18,602 bases of DNA from DATLED01 sp046597375 (GCA_046597375.1 JBKJKM010000121.1:1-18602); one strand, 5' to 3'; counted from the first letter of the stretch, positions 8,753-18,400 are shown. Notes: a model not told the origin generated them from the sequence alone. A program made the numbers and translations.

Positions 8753-9168
8753 CCGCCCGCTGCCCGCTGCAGCGCGAACGTAACGGCCAGAACGAACGCA
8801 CCGATGGCCCCGGCCAGGCCAACCCCCCCCACGACCACAAGGATGAGCAGTCCGACGGCGGATCTGGCCCGGGCGAGAGCGCGGCCAGCCGGTTCTCGGC
8901 GGGTCGGTGCGCGGTGGGCCGGTTCCCGGCGGGGCGGTGCCCGGTGGGCCGGCTCCCGACGGATCGGTTCCCGACGGGCCGGGCCCGGTCGCCGCTCCCG
9001 CGCCGGAAGGATGTCTTCCGACGGGGTGCCGCGGACGGTGACGACGGGTGCAGGTTCCGTCGCCTCCTCGTTCCTTGTGGGGGTGAAGGTGCCGGTCGGC
9101 TCTTCGTCGTCCCACGTCGGCACGAACTCGACCGTGGGCTCGTCCCGGCGATCCGCGTCGGCGCTCAC
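8749..9168 (-). CDS. predicted tail-anchored membrane protein with Pro/Arg repeats
   Basis: This is a 139-residue protein of unknown function. The N-terminal third is acidic with Thr/Trp/Phe (EFVPTWDDEEPTGTFTP). Residues about 56-102 are strongly basic and carry a decapeptide repeat of the type RREPAHRAPP. A single hydrophobic segment (about 104-132, VGLLILVVVGGVGLAGAIGA) lies at the C-terminus, leaving only a few residues after it. The positive-inside rule predicts a cytoplasmic N-terminus. The start is a GTG at 9168-9166; the frame is open far upstream, but that stretch is antisense to the protease gene. No ATG alternative and no clear Shine-Dalgarno sequence were found, so the start is the weak point. 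Its stop overlaps that of the convergent small protein, and it is divergent from the membrane protease. Confidence 0.68.
   Translation of the reverse strand: MSADADRRDEPTVEFVPTWDDEEPTGTFTPTRNEEATEPAPVVTVRGTPSEDILPARERRPGPARREPIRREPAHRAPPRREPAHRAPTRREPAGRALARARSAVGLLILVVVGGVGLAGAIGAFVLAVTFALQRAAGG
8889..8978. repeat. 30-bp tandem repeat inside the tail-anchored protein gene
   Basis: Three 30-bp units begin at 8889, 8919 and 8949 with the shared start CCGG(T/C)TC(T/C)CG; a fourth degenerate partial copy follows. On the - strand each unit encodes ten residues of the form REPAHRAP(P/T)R. The period keeps the reading frame, so copy-number change would alter only the length of the basic linker. 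Confidence 0.8.
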
Positions 9169-9174
9169 GGTCGC

Positions 9175-9186
9175 CGGTCGCGACCG
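9175..9186. promoter_or_regulatory. perfect 12-bp palindrome between divergent genes (possible operator)
   Basis: CGGTCGCGACCG is a perfect palindrome in the 99-bp gap between the start of the tail-anchored protein (9168) and the chosen start of the protease (9268). It is well placed to control either gene. In GC-rich DNA such palindromes also arise by chance, and no -10/-35 pair was recognised beside it. Confidence 0.25.
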
Positions 9187-9267
9187 CAAGGTGCAGCCGT
9201 CATGGCAGGCTGGGCGGACAGGGTGGTGACCACGAGGCGGGACGCGCAGGTGAACACAACGAGTGAG

Positions 9268-10365
9268 ATGGTAGTGCGCAGCCCTCTCGGCTGGCAGCCC
9301 GTCGAGCCTCCGCCGCGGCACCGGTTCCTGGCGTTGACGATCGCCCTCGTGCTGGTGTTCGGTGTCGTCGCCGTGGCCTTCAACTTGCCGCTGCCCTACT
9401 ACGCGCTCGCCCCCGGGTCGGCGCGCGAAGTCGGTCCGCTCATCGTGGCGACCGACGCCAAGGTGTACGAGGCCGAGGGCGCCGTGCTGCTCACCACCAT
9501 CAGCCTCCAGCAGGTGCATCCGGTCCAGGCCCTCGTCGGCTGGATCCGCAGCGATGTCGACGTGCTGCCCGAAGAGCAGATTCGGCCACCGGAGACGACC
9601 GATCAGGAGTACCGCCAGTTCAACTTCCAGGTGATGGACGAGTCGAAGCAGAACGCCATCGTCGTCGCCCTGCGCAAGCTGGGATACGAGGTGAAGGAGA
9701 AGGGCGGCGGCGCGCTGGTGGAGAAGGTGCTCCCGCAGTTCCCGGCTCAGGGCCGCTTGCAGCCCGGCGACGTCATCACCTCGATCGACGGGCAGGCCAT
9801 CGCCTTGGTCGCCGACGCCATCGCCGCCATCTCGTCGCGTCGACCGGGCGAGGTCCTGCGGATGCAGGTTTCCCAGCCCGACGGCACGGAAGCCCGGGAG
9901 GTCCAGGTGCCCGTGGCCGCCGATCCCGACCAGGGCGGCCGGCCGGTCCTGGGTGTGCTGTTGCGGAGCTTCAAGCGTGACTTCGATCTGCCCTTCGACG
10001 TGGACATCAAGAGCGGCAACATCGGCGGCCCCTCCGCCGGGCTTGCCTTCACCTTGGGCGTGCTCGACGCACTGACGGAGGGCGAGCTGACCGGAGGTCG
10101 GCGGGTCGCGGTGACCGGCACCATCGAAATCGACGGGAGGGTCGGCGACGTCGGCGGCGTCGCCCAGAAGACCTCGGCCGTGAAGGCGGCCGGAGCCGAC
10201 GTGTTCATCGTCCCGGCGGGGGAATACGAGGTCGCCCGCCAGCGGGCGGGCAAGGGTTTGACGGTGATCAAGGTGACCACGCTGCAGGAAGCGCTTGATG
10301 CGCTCGAGCGACTCGGGGGCGACCTCACCAAGCTGGGCCCGGTTGCCGCCGGAGCCGGGGGTTAA
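9268..10365 (+). CDS. membrane-anchored PDZ / Lon-like S16 serine protease (YlbL family)
   Basis: This is a 365-residue protein. An N-terminal membrane anchor (about 20-40, FLALTIALVLVFGVVAVAF) is followed by the family-typical LPYYALAPGSA, a PDZ domain (about 140-230, RLQPGDVITSIDGQAI) and a Lon-type proteolytic domain. The catalytic dyad is Ser256 in GGPSAG and Lys301 in VAQKT; they align with E. coli Lon S679/K722. It lacks an ATPase module, as expected for this extracytoplasmic family (YlbL, mycobacterial Rv3194c). The start is uncertain: ATG 9268 gives the short cytoplasmic N-terminus seen in relatives, while ATG 9202 and GTG 9223, 9226 and 9250 are also in frame. ATG 9202 would leave only 33 bases to the divergent gene. 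The kinase gene follows after 55 bases. The substrate is unknown. Confidence 0.9.
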   Translation: MVVRSPLGWQPVEPPPRHRFLALTIALVLVFGVVAVAFNLPLPYYALAPGSAREVGPLIVATDAKVYEAEGAVLLTTISLQQVHPVQALVGWIRSDVDVLPEEQIRPPETTDQEYRQFNFQVMDESKQNAIVVALRKLGYEVKEKGGGALVEKVLPQFPAQGRLQPGDVITSIDGQAIALVADAIAAISSRRPGEVLRMQVSQPDGTEAREVQVPVAADPDQGGRPVLGVLLRSFKRDFDLPFDVDIKSGNIGGPSAGLAFTLGVLDALTEGELTGGRRVAVTGTIEIDGRVGDVGGVAQKTSAVKAAGADVFIVPAGEYEVARQRAGKGLTVIKVTTLQEALDALERLGGDLTKLGPVAAGAGG

Positions 10366-10420
10366 CATCCGCCGGTCCTGTTCGCCGAGGCGCCGGTTGC
10401 TTCGCAACGACTGAGTTCTC

Positions 10421-13072
10421 ATGTCCGCCTTCGCTGCGCAGTTCCAGTTCGCCGCCGCCTTCACGGTCTTCTTGGTGGCCTTGGCCGGACTTGCGCTGGT
10501 CGCTTTGCGCGAGTCACTCACGACTCGGGCCAGCGCACGCCTGGCCCTCGGCGCCGGATTCTTCGCCGTCGGGACGGGCGCCTTCCTGCAGGGTTCCCTG
10601 TTGGTGGCCGATCGCGACGACCCCCTCCTGCTCGGGCTCCGGCTGGCCGGGGTTGCGGCACTCGCAATCGGTGGGTTGCCCTGGCGGGGGAGCGGGCTTT
10701 CCCGGGCGTTGCTGTGGATCGGATGCACGGCGCTGGCGGCGGCCGTCCCCCTCGAGTACGCAGAGGCAGCCAACGCCGCCGCTTCGGTTTCGGCCGTCGG
10801 CGGCCTGCTCATCGGTGGCGCCCTCATCGGCGCCAGTCGTGTTGCCATCGCCGCCCGTGTCGCGGCCAGCGCGGCCGCAACGCTGCTCCTCGTCGTCCTC
10901 GTCCTGTCCGTGGCGCTGTCGACCGTTCTGGCCCGGACCGTGGAGGGCCAGGCACTGGCCGATCTCGATGATCGGGCGGTCACCGAGGCCGGGGCGGTCG
11001 AGGCCGAAACCCGCACCGTCATCGACGCGGCTGCCGTCGTCGCTTCGCTGCTGGCCCGCCTGCCGGAGAACCCGGACGACCTGAACAGCGCAGCCCTACT
11101 CTCCCGCATCGACTCGGTTGGTGCCACGGTGGGCCAGCGCAATGCCGTCCAGGCCGAGCTCGACCGCATCCGTCGCGACGTGTTCGACGATCTCGGGTTT
11201 ATCTACGTCTCCGAAGGTCGGGCCGTGGTGGCCTCGACCGGACCGGACGCCACGGTCCTGGCCCGGGCGGCCTCGGCCCCCGTGGTGTCACAGGCATTGA
11301 CCGTCGCGCCACGGACCGGGCGCGTGACGACGGCGCTCCTCGGGGGCCGAGCCGTCGTGGTTGGCGTCGCTCCGATCGACCTCGTGGCCCAGCCGATCGG
11401 CGCCGTGATCGGCGTATCCGTGCTCGACGATGCCTACCTGGAGGTGCGGGCGGGGGTGAGCGGCTCCGACACGTTGGCGCTCGTCTCGGCCGACAGCACC
11501 GTGGCCCGATCGGGGTCGTTGCCGTCGCCCGAGGCGATGCAAGGATTGGCCGGGTCGGTACTGAGGCGGGGCACCAAGGACATGGTCGTCACCGCCGACC
11601 ACTTTGCGGTTGCGCAGGCCGTGCGATCGCTCGATGGCGGGCCCTCCGTGCTGGCCGTGGTCGCCTCGCGTTCGACGGATCAGGTCGCCGACGTCCGGGA
11701 GGACCTGTTCCGTACGTTCTTCGTCATCGCGTTCGGGGGCACCGTGCTGGCGCTTCTCTTGGCCGCCCTCGTCGGCGATCGCATCGGGTCGGGCATCCGC
11801 CGGCTGACCGTCTCGGCCGAGGCCATCCAGCGCGGCGAACTCGGCGTGCGGTCGGGCATGCGGAGCGGAGACGAGGTGGGCGTGCTCGGCGCCACCTTTG
11901 ACTCGATGGCCGCATCGATCGAGGAGCAGACCGATGCGTTGCAGGAGGCGGCCGAGCGGGTCGAGGCGATCGTGGCGGGAATGGGCGAGGCGCTCGTCGC
12001 CCTCGACGCCGCCGGGCGCGTCACCGACTTCAACGCAGCGGCCGAAGAACTGCTCGGCATCCTTGCGTCGTCGGCCCACGGTCAGCGCGTCGGCGACGTG
12101 TTGGCCGTTCGGGCCGAGGACGGCGGCGACCTGACGGCCCGGCTGCGCGCGCTCGAGCCGGCGCGCTGGTCGGCCCTCGGCGACGTCCTCCGGCGCGACG
12201 GCACGGAGATCCCCGTGGCCCTGACGGCAGGTGCACTTCGCGGCCCGGATGGAGAGGTGGCGGGAGGCGTGGTCGTGCTCCGCAACCTGCGAGGCGAACG
12301 CGAGGTCGAGCGCATGAAGCGCCACTTCCTTTCCCGCGTCGGACACGAACTTCGCACCCCGTTGACGCCCCTCATCGGCTACTCCCAGCTGCTGGCGGGC
12401 CGCGAGCTGCCGCCGGATCGCGCTCGCACCGTCTACTCCGCGATCCTTGACTCGGCCAAGCGGCTCGAGCGGATCGTGGAGATGCTCGAGTTCTTCGCCT
12501 CGCTCGACGCGGGCCGTCAGGTGCTCAATGCCGAGCCGGTCGACGTCCGGCAGCTGCTCGATGGAGTGGTCTACCGACGGGGACCGTCGCTGGCATCGGC
12601 CGGTTCGGGGCACATCCTCGCCAAGCGCGTGGCCAAGAACACGCCCAGTGTCCTGGCCGACGGACGCTGGCTCGGCCGATCGATCGACGAACTCGTCGAC
12701 AATGCCGTGAAGTTCTCGCCCAAGGGCGGCCGTGTCGTCGTGAGCGCGACGCGTCTCGAGGCCGACCCGGGAATGGTCGAAATCGCCGTGCGCGACAGCG
12801 GCGTCGGGATGTCCAAGTCCGAGGTCGAGTCGGCGTTCACGGAGTGGGCGCAGGGCGACGAGTCGGACACCCGCTCCTTCGGTGGCCTCGGCCTCGGTCT
12901 CGCTCTCGTCCAGCGCGTCGCCGAGCACCAAGGCGGACGCGTGGTGTGCAGGACAGCACCGGGAAAGGGCTCGACCTTCTCGATCGTGCTGCCGGCCATC
13001 GTTGACCAGGCGCGCACCCGGCGACGCATCCGCACCCCCCGATCACCCGCTGACGGGGTGGCAGAGCCCTAA
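10421..13072 (+). CDS. large membrane sensor histidine kinase (multi-TM, sensor, HAMP, PAS)
   Basis: This is an 883-residue hybrid-type sensor without a receiver domain. In order it has about six membrane segments (5-171), an extracytoplasmic sensor of about 255 residues (likely Cache/PAS-like, 172-427), one more membrane segment (about 428-451, FFVIAFGGTVLALLLAAL), HAMP (452-505), a PAS-like domain (about 510-625, starting RVEAIVAGMGEALVALD), HisKA and HATPase. The H-box is SRVGHELRTPLTP with His642, the N-box includes Asn761 (DELVDNAVKFSP), G1 is DSGVG (792-796) and G2 GGLGLGLAL. All kinase motifs are intact, so autophosphorylation is expected. No response regulator is encoded in the window. 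The start ATG has only a weak GAG upstream. The DivIVA-domain gene follows after 11 bases, suggesting an operon. Its signal is unknown. Confidence 0.92.
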   Translation: MSAFAAQFQFAAAFTVFLVALAGLALVALRESLTTRASARLALGAGFFAVGTGAFLQGSLLVADRDDPLLLGLRLAGVAALAIGGLPWRGSGLSRALLWIGCTALAAAVPLEYAEAANAAASVSAVGGLLIGGALIGASRVAIAARVAASAAATLLLVVLVLSVALSTVLARTVEGQALADLDDRAVTEAGAVEAETRTVIDAAAVVASLLARLPENPDDLNSAALLSRIDSVGATVGQRNAVQAELDRIRRDVFDDLGFIYVSEGRAVVASTGPDATVLARAASAPVVSQALTVAPRTGRVTTALLGGRAVVVGVAPIDLVAQPIGAVIGVSVLDDAYLEVRAGVSGSDTLALVSADSTVARSGSLPSPEAMQGLAGSVLRRGTKDMVVTADHFAVAQAVRSLDGGPSVLAVVASRSTDQVADVREDLFRTFFVIAFGGTVLALLLAALVGDRIGSGIRRLTVSAEAIQRGELGVRSGMRSGDEVGVLGATFDSMAASIEEQTDALQEAAERVEAIVAGMGEALVALDAAGRVTDFNAAAEELLGILASSAHGQRVGDVLAVRAEDGGDLTARLRALEPARWSALGDVLRRDGTEIPVALTAGALRGPDGEVAGGVVVLRNLRGEREVERMKRHFLSRVGHELRTPLTPLIGYSQLLAGRELPPDRARTVYSAILDSAKRLERIVEMLEFFASLDAGRQVLNAEPVDVRQLLDGVVYRRGPSLASAGSGHILAKRVAKNTPSVLADGRWLGRSIDELVDNAVKFSPKGGRVVVSATRLEADPGMVEIAVRDSGVGMSKSEVESAFTEWAQGDESDTRSFGGLGLGLALVQRVAEHQGGRVVCRTAPGKGSTFSIVLPAIVDQARTRRRIRTPRSPADGVAEP

Positions 13073-13083
13073 CCTCGCCGTTG

Positions 13084-15393
13084 ATGGCTCACTTCGACAG
13101 ACCGATCGACGTCGAGCCGACCCTCCAACCGGATGAGGTTTCAACCCGGTCGTTCCCGACGGCGTTCCGCGGCTTCGACCCCGTGCAGGTGCGGGCGTTT
13201 CTGGGAGCGGTGGCCGACGAGCTCCGGCGCCTGCGAGACGTCGAGTCCGAGCTTCGAAGGCAGGTGGCCGAGGTCGGCGAGGCGACGCCGGAGGCGCCTG
13301 CGCCACCCACGGCCGACGACGTTCCGGCCATCGATGGTGGCGAGATCGTGGAGCGCGCGCGGGCGGAGGCGGAGCAACTGGTCCGCGAGACCCGTGAGCG
13401 AGTGGAGCGTCTCGGCGCCGCAGCGACGGCCGAGGCGACAAGGGTGCTCGACGAGGCAAGGGTCGAAGCAGCTCGACTCCGGGCGACGGCGACCGACGAC
13501 CTCAAAGGCCACTTCGAGGAGGCAGAGGCCACGGCCGTTCGGAAGATCGCCGAGGCGGAGCGGGAAGCGGCAGCCATCCGTGTCACGGCGCGGGAAGAGT
13601 CGGAGGCGACGATCGAGGCGGCGCGCGATCGCGGTCGCGAGATGGTCGCCGAAGCCCAGGCCGCCCGAGAGCGCATGTTGGCCGATCTGGCCAAGCGCAA
13701 GCGGGCCGCCCAGGCGCAACTCGACCAGCTCCGGGCCGGACGTGATCGTCTGCTCGATACCCTCAAGGTGGCTCGTCGCTCGATCGACGAGATGACCACT
13801 CGCTTCGACGCCAACGAAGGGGGCACCCCGCCCCCGTCGTCGGGCACCCCATCGGGATCGGTGTCGACGACGCCCGGTGTCACCTCGACCGAGGCCCGGC
13901 CACGGGCCGCTTCGGTCTCGACGACACCGGGCGACACCGGCGTGGCCCCCGAGCGACCCCGTCCCGTGAGGACGCGGGCCGTCGCCATCGGAGAGGCACC
14001 CCTTTCGGCGGCTCGCCCGCAGATCGCCGCCCCCTTGGCTCAGGCGGCGACCGACGCCGATCCCGGTCCCGGTCCCGTCGTCGCATCCGTCCCCGCAGAG
14101 ACGCCGGCTCCCCAGCCGGCACCAGCACCGGTTCGCTCCGAAGAACGACGATCGTCGGCCCTGCGGATCTTGCGGCGGGGCAAAGCGCCGGAGGCTGCCG
14201 CACCTCGTCCGCCGCTCGTCGGAAGGGACAGTTCGAGCGAGGGCGTTCGCATCATCGGTCGGCCGGCGGCGGAAGTCGCCCGGGATCCGCATCCCGAGCC
14301 TGAGCCGGAAGTGGCGGCCATGGAGGCCATCGAGCCCGAGTCCCCGTCCGAGCCCGAGCCCGAGCCCGCGTCCGCGTCGGAGTCGGAGTCGGAGGTCCAA
14401 GCCGAACGCCCGCAAGAACCGGAGCATGCCGAGGTCGAGCCGGTCGTCGATGCATCGGCTGATCGTGAGCCGCCGGCAGCCGACCAACAACAACCCGTGT
14501 TCGACGCGCCGGATGCCCCCTTGACCCAGGAGGAGATCCGCCCCCGCATCGAAGACCTCTTCGCCCGCATCCGCGCCGACCGGGAGGCGGCGACGGCCTC
14601 GGCACGGGACGTGCTGGCGGCTGCGGAACAGCCAGTCGTGTCGAGTCCGCCAGCGTTGGTGCCAGCCCAAGCCGAGTTGGCCGCTGCGAAAGAGGCGAGG
14701 CCAGCGGAGGCGGATCGGCCGGTCGCGACGTCCGACGAGGACGAGGACCTCATGCAGCGCCGTGACGCCGTGACCGAGCCGCTGATCGGGCAGCTCACCA
14801 AGCGACTCAAGCGGGCGCTGCAGGACGAGCAGAACGCCAGCCTCGATCGGTTGCGAACGAGCCGAGGAGTGGCGACGATCGACCAGGTGCTGTCCCGTCC
14901 GGACGACCAGGCCCTGCCCTACCGCCACCTCGCGGGGCCCTTCCTCGACCAAGTGGCGCGGGCCAGTGCATCGGCATCGCCACACGGCGCCACCGCCGTC
15001 TCGACCGACGACCTGGCGGCGCAGCTGGCCGACGACCTGGCCGGCGCCGTCCGCGCTCGACTCCAGGTCGTGCTGACGACGGCCGCGTCCGATGAGGTCG
15101 AGCTCGGCGCCGTGAGCGAGCGGATCAGCGGCGTCTACCGCGACTGGAAGGTCCAGAAGGTCGAGCGTCTGGCGACCCACTATGTGATCGCCGCCCACGA
15201 ACGGGGCGGATTTCTCGCCCAGCCGGAAGGCGCGCCGCTTCGGTGGCTGGTGGACGACGAGGGCCCATGCCCCGACTGCGAGGACAACGCCCTCGCCGGC
15301 CCGACGCCACGAGGCGAACCGTTCCCAACCGGACAACTGCACCCTCCCGCGCACCTGGGCTGCCGGTGCCTCTTGGTCGCCTCTCCGGCCTAG
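13084..15393 (+). CDS. DivIVA-domain coiled-coil protein with phage head-morphogenesis-like C-terminus
   Basis: This is a 769-residue protein in three parts. Residues about 20-50 match the DivIVA/Wag31 N-terminal motif (SFPTAFRGFDPVQVRAFLGA), followed by long Ala/Glu/Arg-rich coiled coil to about 240. Residues about 245-550 are a disordered Pro/Glu/Ser linker with VSTTPG repeats and an EPEPEP run. Residues about 556-769 form a second folded part with helices (LMQRRDAVTEPLIGQLTKRL) and a closing metal-site-like module: Cys729-x-x-Cys732, then FPTGQLHPPAH, His757, Cys760 and Cys762. This closing module resembles the end of Mu gpF / SPP1 gp7 proteins. DivIVA family members bind curved membrane at poles and septa; that role here is inferred. 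ATG 13084 is chosen over the adjacent TTG 13081; no Shine-Dalgarno sequence is visible, so coupling with the kinase gene 11 bases upstream is likely. Confidence 0.82.
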   Translation: MAHFDRPIDVEPTLQPDEVSTRSFPTAFRGFDPVQVRAFLGAVADELRRLRDVESELRRQVAEVGEATPEAPAPPTADDVPAIDGGEIVERARAEAEQLVRETRERVERLGAAATAEATRVLDEARVEAARLRATATDDLKGHFEEAEATAVRKIAEAEREAAAIRVTAREESEATIEAARDRGREMVAEAQAARERMLADLAKRKRAAQAQLDQLRAGRDRLLDTLKVARRSIDEMTTRFDANEGGTPPPSSGTPSGSVSTTPGVTSTEARPRAASVSTTPGDTGVAPERPRPVRTRAVAIGEAPLSAARPQIAAPLAQAATDADPGPGPVVASVPAETPAPQPAPAPVRSEERRSSALRILRRGKAPEAAAPRPPLVGRDSSSEGVRIIGRPAAEVARDPHPEPEPEVAAMEAIEPESPSEPEPEPASASESESEVQAERPQEPEHAEVEPVVDASADREPPAADQQQPVFDAPDAPLTQEEIRPRIEDLFARIRADREAATASARDVLAAAEQPVVSSPPALVPAQAELAAAKEARPAEADRPVATSDEDEDLMQRRDAVTEPLIGQLTKRLKRALQDEQNASLDRLRTSRGVATIDQVLSRPDDQALPYRHLAGPFLDQVARASASASPHGATAVSTDDLAAQLADDLAGAVRARLQVVLTTAASDEVELGAVSERISGVYRDWKVQKVERLATHYVIAAHERGGFLAQPEGAPLRWLVDDEGPCPDCEDNALAGPTPRGEPFPTGQLHPPAHLGCRCLLVASPA
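14350..14394. repeat. hexanucleotide repeats in the acidic linker of the DivIVA-domain gene
   Basis: Three GAGCCC units (14350-14367) and three TCGGAG units (14377-14394) encode Glu-Pro and Ser-Glu runs around residues 423-437. The in-frame microrepeats explain how the linker can vary in length without frameshift. Confidence 0.75.
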
Positions 15394-15406
15394 TCTCTCG
15401 GGCACT

Positions 15407-18400
15407 ATGCGCCGCCCGCCGATCGATGTTCGCCCGACGCGTCCGCCGCGCCGGCCACAGCGGAACCGCATCGGACTGGCCGCAGTCATTGCCCTGCTCT
15501 TCTTTTTGTTGACCTCGCTGCGCGGTGTCGCGGGCTTCTTCACCGACTACCTGTGGTTCGACGAGCTCGGGTTCTCTTCGGTCTGGCGGGGTGTGCTCGG
15601 GGCCAAGATCGGGCTGAGCGTCGTCTTCACCGTCGGGTTCTTCGTCTTGTTGTGGTCCAACCTCGTCATCGCCGACCGAGTGGCCCCGAAGTTCCGCCCG
15701 ACCGGTCCTGAGGACGAGATCGTCGCCCGCTATCAGGAAGTCATCGGGCCGTTCGCCAACAAGGTGCGTCTCGGTGTCGCTGCCCTCTTCGCGCTCATCG
15801 CCGGCACCGGCATGAGCGGACAGTGGCAGAACTGGATCCTGTTCCAGAACTCGGTCTCCTTCGGCACCGACGATCCGCTCTTCAAGCGCGACATCTCCTT
15901 CTTCGTCTTCCGGCTGCCGTTCATGGCGGGCGTCGTCAACTGGATCTTCGTCGCGCTGGTGCTGACCTTGATCATGACGGTGGTCGCCCACTACCTCAAC
16001 GGCGGCATCCGGCTGCAGTCACCGATCTCCCGAACGACGCCGCAGGTGAAGGCCCACGTGTCGGTGCTGCTGGGCCTGTTGGCCCTCGTCAAGGCGGCCG
16101 ACTACTACTTCCGCCAGTTCGAGCTCACCTTCTCCGACCGTGGCTTCGTCGAGGGCGCGTCGTACACCGACGTCAACGCCTCGCTGCCGGCCCTGCGCCT
16201 GCTCACGCTGATCATGGCGGCGGCTTTCCTTCTCTTCATCATCAACATCTGGCGCCGGGGATGGGCCCTCCCGGTGATCGCCATCCTCGTATGGGGCGTC
16301 GTCGCCGTCGCCGCCGGCGGCATCTACCCGGCCGTTGTGCAGACCTTCCAGGTCAAGCCGGCCGAGAACTCCAAGGAGCGTCCCTTCATCGAGCGCAATA
16401 TCAAGGCAACGCGCGCTGCGCTCAACCTGGGTGGCGTCGAGAGCACGCCGTTCGAGTACGACACGGCACTCAACGGGGCTGACCTCGCAGCCGACGCCGA
16501 CACGGTCCGCAACATCCGGCTGTGGGACCCCGACACGCTCGTCAACACCTACCGGAAGCTGCAAGAGAACAAGAGCTACTACCAGTTCGCCGACGTCGAC
16601 ATCGACCGTTACGACATCAACGACCAGACCCGCCAAGTCGTGCTGTCGGTGCGCGGTCTCGACCCCGGCCAGATACCCGGCAACTCGTGGGTGAACGACC
16701 ACCTCCAGTACACCCATGGCTACGGCGCCGTGCTCTCGTCGGCCAATGCGGTGACTTCCCAAGGCCGCCCCGACTTCCTCCTCAGCGACCTTCCGCCCAA
16801 GGGCCCGGCAGGATCGCCCGAACTCGAGGAGCCGCGGATCTACTACTCGGAGAACCTCGGTGGCTACTCGATCGTGAACTCCAAACAGGCCGAGATCGAT
16901 TTCCAGACGCCGGACGGCGAGAACCAGACGTCGAAATACGAAGGCGAGGGAGGTGTTCCGCTGACCTCGCGGGTGCGCAAGGCGGCCTTCGCCCTTCGGT
17001 TCGCCGACCAGAACCTGCTGGTCTCCTCCCAGCTCGGAGAGAAGTCGCGCATCATCTTCAACCGTGACGTCCGAGCTCGGGTCGCCGCCGCCGCCCCCTT
17101 CCTTGCCTACGACTCCGATCCGTACCCCGTGGTCGTCGACGGTCGGGTCACCTACGTGCTCGACGCCTATACGACCACCAACCGCTACCCCTACGGTCAG
17201 CATGCCGAGACGAGCGGATTGCGCGCCGGCTCGGGACTGTTGAACCGACGCTTCAACTACGTGCGCAACTCGGTGAAGGCGACGGTGGACGCCTACACGG
17301 GTGAGACGACCTTCTACGTATTCGACGACACCGATCCGCTCGTGCAGGCGTACGCCAAGGCCTTCCCGGACCTCTTCACCGACGGCGACAAGCTCCCCGA
17401 CGAGTTGCGGTCCCACCTGCGCTACCCGGAAGATCTCTTCCGAGTCCAGGCCAACATGTTCGGCGGGTACCACGTCGTCGATCCCGATTCCTTCTACAGC
17501 GGCACCGACGAGTGGGACATCGCCCAGGACCCAGGCACCGGTCGGGTGTCGGCGCAGCTCCGCACCACGGCCACCACCCCGCCGTCCGGTACCGGCGGCA
17601 CCGGCAATGGCGTCGGCACCGCGCTGTTGACGGCCAACAAGTTGCAGCGCATCGACCCCACCTACCTCCTGCTCCGCCTCCCCGGCGAGGAGCGAGTGGG
17701 CTTCACGATCCTCCAGCCGTTCGTACAGTCCTCGACCGACGATCGCCAGATCAACCTGACGGCGTTCCTGACGGCCAAGTCCGATGGCGCCGACTACGGC
17801 AAGCTCAAAGCGTTCGTCCTCCCGCGCGGTCAGCAGGTCGACGGACCGCTAGTGGTCAACAACGCCATCCAGTCCGAGCCCGACATCTCCCGGGAGCTCA
17901 CCCAGCTCAATCAGCAGGGCTCGCAGGCGCTCCTCGGGCAGGTGCAGCTCGTGCCCATCGGCAACTCGCTCCTCTACGTGCGTCCGCTCTACGTGACGTC
18001 CGAACAGACGCAGCTGCCGGAGGTCAAGCGAGTGATCGTGGTGTTCAACGGCAAGGCCGTGATGCGTACCACGTTGCAGGAGGCCCTCATCGGCCACTTC
18101 GGCTCGGCACCGGCGACCCTGGAGGAGGGCACCGAGGGAACGGTTCCGGGCGCCGGCGCCTCGCCGACCACTCCGACCGATCCCGGGGCGACGCCGGTGG
18201 CTCCGAACGTCGCCGCATTGCTGGCCCGAGCCCAAGCGGCCTTCGAGGCGGGGGAGGCGGCACTGCGCAGTGGTGACCTGTCCGCCTACCAAGCCAAGAA
18301 CAAGGAAGGCGCCGACCTCATCGCCCAGGCGCAACGGGCCCTGACGGCCGCCGGCTCCGCCCCATCGACACCGCCGACTTCCACATCGACCACCGAAGCG

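Noticed and set aside
10396..10408. Hairpin GTTGC-TTC-GCAAC between the protease and kinase genes, considered as a terminator
   Set aside because: It has only a 5-bp stem, no T tract follows, and it lies just before the kinase start; too weak to call.
9169..11169. Upstream extension on the - strand of the tail-anchored protein frame, giving an apparent 806-residue protein
   Set aside because: This part lies opposite the protease and kinase genes and has no family features; the plausible protein starts at the GTG at 9168.
11288..12931. Long open frame on the - strand opposite the histidine kinase
   Set aside because: The composition is Arg/Gly/His-rich without domains, while the + strand encodes all kinase boxes.
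13081..13083. TTG as start codon of the DivIVA-domain gene
   Set aside because: The immediately following ATG at 13084 is the more likely initiator and changes the protein by one residue only.
13141..15543. 800-residue open frame on the - strand opposite the DivIVA-domain gene
   Set aside because: Its low-complexity Arg/Gly/Leu composition mirrors the repeats of the + strand gene, and it runs past the next gene's start; no domain is recognisable.
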